From: Mastigocoleus sp. MO_188.B34 | GTDB taxonomy: Bacteria; Cyanobacteriota; Cyanobacteriia; Cyanobacteriales; Nostocaceae | DNA: 44,418 bases | Assembly: GCF_030065675.1 (NCBI RefSeq) | Contig: NZ_JASJDK010000072.1 | Location: 1 to 44,418, forward strand | Reading direction: 5' to 3' | Shown: positions 38,459 to 44,418 of the stretch, one piece after another | How the letters are laid out: the number at the start of each line of letters is the position of its first letter | Numbering within the stretch: the stretch's first letter is position 1 | Translations under genes and position numbers: made by a program | Notes under the pieces: model-generated | Seen by the model: the letters and a program-made list of their open reading frames with translations, nothing else | Told to the model about the DNA's origin: nothing | The model's database searches: none

Positions 38459-38570
38459 TATAGCGCTACGTAGTTAGGTTAGAACATCTATGAATTCTTA
38501 AACCTATGTGTAGTAAGCTGTTGACTTTTTACTTTTTACTTCTTACTTTTTACTTGCGCGTAGCGCTATA
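38459..38570. repeat. 112-bp segment with 12-bp terminal inverted repeats
   Basis: TATAGCGCTACG (38459-38470) is exactly inverted as CGTAGCGCTATA (38559-38570). The interior holds complementary-strand heptads (CTTTTTACTTTTTACTTC type). No frame is present. It is MITE-like and similar in form to the outer ends at 28124-28257. Confidence 0.65.
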
Positions 38571-38761
38571 CCAATTACCAAAAACTGTAAAATGCCAGTC
38601 CCTCTATAGCGTGAAGGCTGACATTCTACACATATAAAAATTTGCTATTTTTGGGTCTTTATTTGGGCTGACCCGGTATTTATTACTATTATCGTCCCCG
38701 ATTTTTGTATCAAAGACAGATTTCTTAATTATCTCTTTAGATTTACTTTTTTCAAGTAGTC

Positions 38762-39301
38762 TCAATTTTTGTGTACATTTGTGTTTTTTGCAGTGATGGT
38801 CGCTCCCAAGCTTTCAGAAATCCAGACTTCAAAATTGCGAATCGGATGACTGCGTAGTGCAACACCAGGATTAACAATAGGTTCAACTAAAATGGTGAAC
38901 ATCCCCAAACGGTTACCACCAATCACATCTGTAAATAAGCGATCGCCAACCATTCCTACTTCCTGTGCGGGTAGATTCATTCCCCTGAGTGCTTCCCGAA
39001 GTTTGCGACGGGATGGTTTTGCGGCTCCAAGATAGTAAGGTAAATCTAAAGAACGGGCGATACTACCAATTCGACTTTCACTCAGATTGTTACTAACCAA
39101 CCATAAAGATGTACAAGAACGGATTTCTTCAACCCATGCTTGTAATTCCTCAGAAGCAGAAGCTGCTTTTACCGGTACTAGGGTTTCATCAACGTCTAAT
39201 ATCAGACCCTTAAGTCCATATTTCCGGATTGTGTCTGGTGTCAATTCTAAAACCGAATTTTGTAAAATTAAGTCGGGCTGTAAAAGATTACTCCAAGTCA
39301 T
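38762..39301 (-). CDS. YqeG-family HAD IIIA-type phosphatase
   Basis: 179 residues from the ATG at 39301 (MTWSNLLQPDLILQNS); a TTG two codons earlier is less likely. HAD motif I is GLILDVDETLVPVKAAS, with the nucleophile and acid Asp pair. Motif II is LWLVSNNLSESR, the lysine is in LGAAKPSRRKLREAL, and motif III is VGMVGDRLFTDVIGGNRLGM. This is the YqeG subgroup, related to mitochondrial phosphatidylglycerophosphate phosphatase GEP4, so phosphatidylglycerol synthesis is possible. That would matter for thylakoids, but the substrate is not proven by sequence. It follows mltG in the same orientation. Confidence 0.92.
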   Translation of the reverse strand: MTWSNLLQPDLILQNSVLELTPDTIRKYGLKGLILDVDETLVPVKAASASEELQAWVEEIRSCTSLWLVSNNLSESRIGSIARSLDLPYYLGAAKPSRRKLREALRGMNLPAQEVGMVGDRLFTDVIGGNRLGMFTILVEPIVNPGVALRSHPIRNFEVWISESLGATITAKNTNVHKN

Positions 39302-39515
39302 TATCAAAACTCAAAATCGAAACTAGAAAATAAATCTTAATCGGACTCTTTTATTTTCAGGGATATCCGGTAATTAATAATTGGTAATTGCTAAATTAGT
39401 GTCTGTTTCATTACCCGGAGTCAAAAATAATAACAAGTCTATGAATATTACGCGTTTATTACGCTTATAGGCTGAAATGATACCACTTTATAAATAGGGA
39501 AGATGATAAAGAAAC

Positions 39516-40577
39516 TTACCTTTTTTGTCTTTGTTTGCGGATTTGCTTCACAGCAGCTTGATGTTCTGGTAAGGTGCGACTGAATATGTGGGTACCGTCA
39601 TAGCGAGCGACGAAATAAAGATAATCAGTTTTCTGCGGATCCAATGTTGCTTTCAAACTTGCTAACCCAGGTGAGGCGATGGGTGTAGGAGGAAAGCCAG
39701 GATTAATATAAGTATTATAGGGAGATGCTGTTCTAACTTGTCGAAAGGTAAGGGGTCGATCTGCTGTTTGGCGAATACCTAAGGCATATTCTACCGTTGG
39801 ATCGCTTTGTAACGGCATACCGATCCGCAATCGGGAAGTAAATACACCAGCAATTAACCGTCTTTCTTTTGCAACTACTGCTTCTTTTTCAACGATACTG
39901 GCGAGAGTAACCCAATTTTTTAAGCTCAGAGAAGTATTATTACTTGCTTTTTGATATACGGGTAATGCAACTTGCTCAAATCGTTGCAACATTTTTGTAA
40001 CCACAGCTTCGGGAGTAATACTATTGGGATCGAAGTTATAGGAGTCGGGATATAAAAAACCTTCTAAGAAAGGAATATCTGCAGGTAACCAAGGATACTT
40101 CTTGCGATCAACTTTTGCTGCAGCTTGGAAAAAATCTTGAGCGGGGAAAAAACCTTGTTTTTCAAAAAAAACCGCCATTTGTTGCAAAGACCAGCCTTCC
40201 GGTACAGTAAAGGAATATTGAACTACATCACCTTGCCAAATTTTTGCGGCGATATCTGGTAAAGATAATGAAGGAGATATTTTGTAAGTTCCTGCTTTAA
40301 AACCACCTTGGGGATCTTGAAAATTTAAATATTTCGCCCATAAATCCCATGCTAACTGAGAACGAATTAATCCTACTTCTGTAAGTTTATTACCTATTTC
40401 CTGGATCGCAGTTCCAGGAAGAATTTTTATTTGTAATGGTTCTGTATTAGTCCCTATGGAGTGAATGGGAGAACTAACTTTTGTCCACCAAATAAAACTC
40501 TGCAAAATAAAAATTACTAAAGTTAACGGTAATCCAAACAGTAATAATCGCGACCAATTTTTTTTCTCTACAACCAT
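39516..40577 (-). CDS. mltG: Endolytic murein transglycosylase MltG (YceG-like)
   Basis: Cleaves nascent peptidoglycan strands and so sets glycan length. About 353 residues from the ATG at 40577; an upstream in-frame GTG (40601) would add eight. The N-terminal membrane anchor is LLLFGLPLTLVIFILQSFIWW. A LysM-like part follows (IKILPGTAIQEIGNKLTEVGL), then the YceG catalytic domain with ASIVEKEAVVAKERRLIAGVF (the Glu in VEKEA is the expected catalytic acid), MPLQSDPTVEYALG and SPYNTYINPGFPPTPIASPG. Length and motif order are normal. It sits between the DUF3727 gene (123 bp) and the yqeG-like gene (214 bp), all on the minus strand. Confidence 0.95.
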   Translation of the reverse strand: MVVEKKNWSRLLLFGLPLTLVIFILQSFIWWTKVSSPIHSIGTNTEPLQIKILPGTAIQEIGNKLTEVGLIRSQLAWDLWAKYLNFQDPQGGFKAGTYKISPSLSLPDIAAKIWQGDVVQYSFTVPEGWSLQQMAVFFEKQGFFPAQDFFQAAAKVDRKKYPWLPADIPFLEGFLYPDSYNFDPNSITPEAVVTKMLQRFEQVALPVYQKASNNTSLSLKNWVTLASIVEKEAVVAKERRLIAGVFTSRLRIGMPLQSDPTVEYALGIRQTADRPLTFRQVRTASPYNTYINPGFPPTPIASPGLASLKATLDPQKTDYLYFVARYDGTHIFSRTLPEHQAAVKQIRKQRQKR

Positions 40578-40700
40578 AAATTCACTAAAAAAATCAATCA
40601 CTTAGAAAAAATTAACCATTAAAAAAATTAAAAACCGAAAACTAAAATTTTCATTCTAATTTTCAATTTTTAATCATTGAATTCACTCATTTAATTTTTA

Positions 40701-41273
40701 TTATTCAACTTCGTCAAACAGATGTTCTTCCAAATAAGGTTGAACTTGGCGAAATTCTTCCGGAGAGAGTAATTCTGGTTTACCGTTTTTCGATACTCGT
40801 GCGAAGAACAACAGCGGATCTACTGGCGTATAAATTCTATACTCTTGCTCTTTATGATAGAAGCCAGCTAGAAGCTGTAATTGCTCTGGCTCTAAATCCG
40901 CTTCTTCATCTTCAATTTCTAAAATGGTGATTTCTGATTCTTCAAATGGAGGTAATTCACCAGCAACTGTCAGGGCATAGGCAGTATATTTTAACACTAG
41001 GTCGTACTCCGACAGTACAGCTTGAGCAGTGTTAAATATTTCCTCAAGAATTGCATCATCTTCGATGAATACGGGTTCTTCTTCTTCCTCTTCACCTTGC
41101 CAAGCAAAAATTTCTACGGGAGAATCGACGGGGAGAAGTAAAACATACTCTTGACCATCAACACTTAGAGAATTTTCGACATAACATTCAAGTGACCGAT
41201 TATTGTCATCTGTCAAAGTAACTGTTGTCAGATTATTATTCTCATTTTCTTCTGGAAATGGAGAGGGAAACAT
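40701..41273 (-). CDS. DUF3727 domain protein
   Basis: 190 residues, very acidic (EEEEEEPVFIEDDAILEEIF; EIEDEEADLEPEQ). The N-terminal part (TVTLTDDNNRSLECYVENSLSVDGQEYVLLLPVDSPVEIFAW) resembles DUF1292-type beta sheets, and the C-terminal part (HKEQEYRIYTPVDPLLFFARV) is the DUF3727 signature conserved in cyanobacteria and plastid-targeted plant proteins. The biochemical role is unknown. It lies 181 bp after ruvX and 123 bp before mltG on the same strand, an order I believe is common among cyanobacteria. No transmembrane segment or signal peptide is visible. Confidence 0.88.
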   Translation of the reverse strand: MFPSPFPEENENNNLTTVTLTDDNNRSLECYVENSLSVDGQEYVLLLPVDSPVEIFAWQGEEEEEEPVFIEDDAILEEIFNTAQAVLSEYDLVLKYTAYALTVAGELPPFEESEITILEIEDEEADLEPEQLQLLAGFYHKEQEYRIYTPVDPLLFFARVSKNGKPELLSPEEFRQVQPYLEEHLFDEVE

Positions 41274-41454
41274 AGCCGTGTTGTGAGATTATAAAACAAC
41301 CAGCTGTCTCTGAGAATCGTTGAACTATTCAATAAGCGATGATGCTAACTAAATAATTTTCGATACAGATTCAATGCTAGTCAACAAAATTCAGAATATC
41401 ATTTCCAAGCAATGATAACTTAGCTGATATGCTACTAACTTAAATAGCTTATTA

Positions 41455-42018
41455 TCAAGTTCTTACTCTAGCATCTAACCATCGTTGTAAGATTAAAGAT
41501 GCAGCTTTACGGTCAATTAAACCTTTATTGCGGGACGGAGAACGCTTTTCCGCAATTATTAATTGTTCTGCTTGATAAGAAGTTAATCGTTCGTCAACAT
41601 ATTCAATCGGTAATTCTAGTGCTTTTCCTACTCTATAAGCAAATTTTTTGACTTGACGAGCTTGAAATCCTAAGGAACCATCCATGGAATATGGTAACCC
41701 AACGACTAATACATTAATTTGTCTTTGTCGGACTAATTGACGGATTTGTTCTACGTCTCGTTCAAAAGATGTTCTTTCAATTGTTGTGAGTCCAGTCGCG
41801 ATTAAACCAGTGCGATCGCATCCTGCGACACCAATTCTTTTCCGACCAACGTCTAAAGCAAGAGCCAAAACTAATGAGCTTGACTCTTGCTTATGGGAAA
41901 TAGTTACTTGTTCTGAATTATTCTTTTCTTCAGATATTTCTGCTTCAGAAACTTCTTCTTCAGAAATATCTCCTCGATTCGATTGATTTTCTGGTTGGTT
42001 GTGGGGATCAATTTCCAC
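41455..42018 (-). CDS. ruvX: Putative pre-16S rRNA nuclease / Holliday junction resolvase YqgF (RuvX)
   Basis: RNase H-fold nuclease. The family was annotated as a Holliday junction resolvase and later shown to process the 5' end of 16S rRNA. The core starts at LALALDVGRKRIGVAGCD (catalytic Asp in DVG), then VLVVGLPYSMDGSLGFQA, IEYVDERLTSYQAEQL and DRKAASLILQRWLD with the last acidic residue. The protein is 187 residues, while the core is about 140. The N-terminal 48 residues are an acidic, disordered-looking tail (SEEEVSEAEISEEKNNSEQ). The GTG start at 42018 overlaps the GNAT gene end by 11 bp; a start nearer the core is possible, but no ATG is available there. Confidence 0.92.
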   Translation of the reverse strand: MEIDPHNQPENQSNRGDISEEEVSEAEISEEKNNSEQVTISHKQESSSLVLALALDVGRKRIGVAGCDRTGLIATGLTTIERTSFERDVEQIRQLVRQRQINVLVVGLPYSMDGSLGFQARQVKKFAYRVGKALELPIEYVDERLTSYQAEQLIIAEKRSPSRNKGLIDRKAASLILQRWLDARVRT

Positions 42019-43273
42019 CAGATTTCTCCTGGGATTTGTCTATTGGTTCTTTTTTATTATTAGATATTTCTAAATTACGTTTATGTTGAGGTAAAGATAT
42101 ACTTTCTGAGGAAGAATTTTTAGGTGTCCGGTTCCCTTGGGTAGAAATCTGCTGATGAGCTTTCCAAGACATCCCACCTGGTATCGGTTTACGTGCTGGT
42201 TGTAAACCCTGCAAAACTTCCGGTAATTGAATACCTTCTAGAGATACAAATTTGGATTCCCTTACTTTATGCCATACAGAACGAGACATAATTAAGGTAT
42301 GCTCAATTCGGTTTGCTCCAATATGCTCTAGATATTCTTCCCCCTCCGACAAATAATCTGCAGTTGATAGTTGCAAAGGCTGTTGGGGGAAATCTTGGGT
42401 AATTCGAGCTAACTGAGACAATAACTCTGGATACAGCCAAGTATAAGCCGGATGAACGATTAAATGTGCGACATTACTCTCTTGACCTTTACGATCTATT
42501 TTCAGTTGAAAATAACCAATTGCAGCTTTTCGTTGTGGCTCAAAAACATAACCACTAACCACTTCACTACGGTTGATCCACTGCGCAATCGCATTTGTTA
42601 AAGCGCTGAATAAACTAGTCTTAAAATCACAAGTCTGACGGTCAAATACCTGTCTGACCAAAGGAGGCATTGACTGGGTATCCAATTGATATAACAATTG
42701 AGCATCAGCGTTACTTACAGGTAACAAGTTGGGTAAATCTGGTTCGTTCTTCGCGAGTTCAGCCAGAGCATCTGGAGAAATTTCCCAATAGGTTAATTCT
42801 GCAAGACGTTGAAAACCATTCTGTCGATATAAAGCTAATGCTTGTTTGTCATTAATATTTACTTCTAAAATCCAAGTTCTTGCTTCCAAGATTGATTCAA
42901 AGCAGTGACGTAATAACTGCGAACCAACTGCTTGTTTCTCAAATGCACGATTCAACATTACTCTATCCACACGCCAGGTGCTGCGAGTTTTGTTGAACGG
43001 TGAAACTTGAACCATTCCCAGTAAGGTTCGTCCCTGCTCTGCAACATAAGCGCAAAAACGATATTGTAAGGGATTAGGGAACCAACTCAGAAATTTGAGA
43101 AAACCAAACCAGCGACGCAACCAATGCATCTGCTGCATAGCGATCTCAGCTTCTTTTTCCGAAGAAGCTGCAAACGACTCTTGTGTTAAGCGTTCAATAC
43201 CATCCAAGTCCCGGTATTGCAGAGGACGGATGACAACGCTGAGGTTCCGAGGTAGAAATGAAGTCATTTTCAT
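42008..43273 (-). CDS. GNAT-family N-acetyltransferase
   Basis: 421 residues. The N-terminal GNAT domain (about 12-170) shows VVIRPLQYRDLDGIERLTQESF, the beta strands around RTLLGMVQVSPF, the acetyl-CoA loop AFEKQAVGSQLLRHCFE and VNINDKQALALYRQNGFQRLAELTYWEI. A second half (about 180-350) has a weaker acyltransferase-like pattern (AIGYFQLKIDRKGQ, NVAHLIVHPAY), so the protein may be a tandem GNAT. The C-terminal 70 residues are polar and low-complexity. The substrate is unknown. It is first in the run with ruvX (11-bp overlap), which suggests translational coupling. Confidence 0.9.
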   Translation of the reverse strand: MKMTSFLPRNLSVVIRPLQYRDLDGIERLTQESFAASSEKEAEIAMQQMHWLRRWFGFLKFLSWFPNPLQYRFCAYVAEQGRTLLGMVQVSPFNKTRSTWRVDRVMLNRAFEKQAVGSQLLRHCFESILEARTWILEVNINDKQALALYRQNGFQRLAELTYWEISPDALAELAKNEPDLPNLLPVSNADAQLLYQLDTQSMPPLVRQVFDRQTCDFKTSLFSALTNAIAQWINRSEVVSGYVFEPQRKAAIGYFQLKIDRKGQESNVAHLIVHPAYTWLYPELLSQLARITQDFPQQPLQLSTADYLSEGEEYLEHIGANRIEHTLIMSRSVWHKVRESKFVSLEGIQLPEVLQGLQPARKPIPGGMSWKAHQQISTQGNRTPKNSSSESISLPQHKRNLEISNNKKEPIDKSQEKSGGN

Positions 43274-43989
43274 TCGAGCCGCTATTCAGCATTAAATTTA
43301 CTACCGTTGTTGGGAATATATTCCCTTTATAATTTTAAAGGCTTTGAGTTCGTTACCACTGACCCAAAAGAGTGATTTTAGTGACACAATCTCACACCAA
43401 CACGTTACATTATAGTGTGGATATTTCAATAGTTCTGCTTCAGAGTAAGTAATCATACGATCAAGCATAGAAAAGATTTTCCTGCTTTATCGCCTATTTT
43501 ATTCGATTTTTAGATATTGATATAAGATTCTAAAGCTTGATTTCTTAACTTTTCGAGTTCAAATTTTCGAGTTCAAATTTTCAAGTTCAAATTTTCAAGT
43601 TCAATTTTTTTTGAATTCAAGTTTCAGTGCATTCAAATTTTCAAACTTATTTTCTCGAACTCAATTTTACTTTTGCTATGGCTATTGTTATAAACATTTG
43701 ACTTTTTCTTATAGGTTAGCACAAACTGTAACTAATACTTTGTTGGGATAAAAATGTTTAAATCAGGAGATAGTGTTTTTATTCGGTAATCAACAAAAAA
43801 AGTGCTACCGCCTCGCCAGTATAATTTTTCAGGTTCAAATTGTCAATCTTAAATAGTTACATCTTAAACGCTAAAATTTAAAAGCAGATTTGTTAATTAT
43901 CTCCAGCAAAGACAAAATAACAAAATCTGCTCTAAAATCTAAAAAATTTAAAATATTTGAATGGATATATTAATATATTTATACTTCGA
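43274..43989. other. AT-rich spacer with 14-bp tandem repeats
   Basis: 716 bp. It contains the tandem array at 43550-43605 and further TTCAAATTTTC fragments up to about 43650. The promoter of the GNAT-ruvX run must lie at its left edge. No gene is supported. Confidence 0.5.
43550..43605. repeat. 14-bp tandem repeat, four units
   Basis: TTTTCGAGTTCAAA occurs at 43550 and 43564, then TTTTCAAGTTCAAA at 43578 and a near copy at 43592. The G-to-A change is shared by the last two units, which suggests stepwise duplication. Confidence 0.9.
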
Positions 43990-44196
43990 TTATATTACTT
44001 GTCGAGAGATTAACTTTTCAAAATTAGCTTGTGTTTGATGAAGTAATTCTTCCCGACTGTCTTGGTTTTTAGGATTCAGGCTTGGAACCAGGTTACGAGC
44101 TTGGAGAGTCATATGAAGCTGCAAATGGGCAACATATTCGCTGATATCTTCACGTTCTGCGTCTTGGCTCACGATAGAATTTGATTCCATTGCCAT
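43990..44196 (-). CDS. Small protein of unknown function, 68 aa
   Basis: Not recognised by family. MAMESNSIVSQDAEREDISEYVAHLQLHMTLQARNLVPSL leads into a helical, polar C-terminus (REELLHQTQANFEKLISRQVI). There is no signal peptide or membrane helix, and it is predicted to be mostly helical. It is a real gene by its translation start: a strong AAAGGAG lies five bases before the ATG. It stands alone in AT-rich sequence, so context gives no clue to its job. Confidence 0.72.
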   Translation of the reverse strand: MAMESNSIVSQDAEREDISEYVAHLQLHMTLQARNLVPSLNPKNQDSREELLHQTQANFEKLISRQVI

Positions 44197-44201
44197 TAGT
44201 T

Positions 44202-44208
44202 CTCCTTT
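44202..44208 (-). promoter_or_regulatory. Strong ribosome-binding site of the 68 aa gene
   Basis: AAAGGAG on the minus strand with a 5-nt gap to the ATG at 44196. It is the best Shine-Dalgarno match I noticed among genes of this window and decides the start in favour of the first of two close ATGs (MAM). Confidence 0.85.
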
Positions 44209-44305
44209 AGTAGACTTTATAAAAAGTTATCATGTGCTGGCAGCTTGACCAACTTATTTGCAAAGAACTGTAATGCTTGTGGTGAGATTTGTAAAGAAGG
44301 ATTAA

Positions 44306-44418
<113 letters not shown>

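Larger units (their letters stand above)
38191..38761. other. Repeat-bearing spacer upstream of proB
   Basis: Contains heptad repeats (38276-38345) and an IR-bounded segment (38459-38570). The rest, including a pyrimidine-rich part, shows no gene. Confidence 0.55.

Overview
The window is chromosomal DNA from a cyanobacterium, probably a filamentous, Nostocales-like one. The evidence is the repeated HIP1 octamer GCGATCGC (79-86, 7521-7528, 13099-13106, 25620-25627 and elsewhere), cyanobacterial versions of NdhD, IleRS, DUF1400 hydrolase and DUF3727 protein, heptameric short tandem repeats, and an abundance of caspase-like, STAND and WD40 proteins. Spacers are long, AT-rich and full of small tandem duplications and palindromes.

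Layout. (1) 1-9.4 kb is a respiratory block: the 5' part of heme A synthase ctaA (minus), then on the plus strand ndhD (NDH-1 subunit 4) and the cytochrome c oxidase genes ctaC-ctaD-ctaE, which end at a clear terminator. The heme A synthase makes the cofactor of the oxidase. (2) 9.4-13.0 kb is an accessory segment: heptad repeats, three tandem paralogous 70-77 aa proteins of unknown function, an unrecognised 178 aa protein and an FkbM-type methyltransferase. (3) 13.0-19.3 kb (minus) looks like a MoxR/vWA NTP-dependent conflict system. Its order of transcription is EAD + degenerate P-loop protein, MoxR AAA+ ATPase, CoxE-like vWA membrane protein, FGE/C-type-lectin-fold protein, then an EAD-CHAT protease. 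The C-terminus of the FGE-fold protein has the codon pattern of a diversity-generating retroelement (DGR) variable region, although no reverse transcriptase is present here. (4) 19.6-31.7 kb (minus) holds ligA, a caspase-STAND-WD40 protein, a DUF1400 alpha/beta-hydrolase and a large caspase-lipase fusion. Segments 3 and 4 together form a cell-death/immunity neighbourhood with three separate caspase-fold proteases. (5) 32.6-35.5 kb is ileS (plus), converging on a solo ParA ATPase gene. (6) 37.1-43.3 kb (minus) is a housekeeping run: GNAT, ruvX, DUF3727, mltG, yqeG-like and proB. A small gene and a heptad repeat array close the window.

Two observations stand out. The first is the conflict operon whose lectin-fold component carries a DGR-like hypervariable C-terminus and whose protease and P-loop protein share one N-terminal adaptor domain. 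The second is a family of palindromes with TGTAGAGACG...CGTCTCTACA ends. It occurs in spacers, but also inside the reading frames of ileS (30 bp), ligA (72 bp) and the caspase-STAND gene (60 bp). All three lengths are multiples of three, so short peptides are added to the proteins without breaking the frame.
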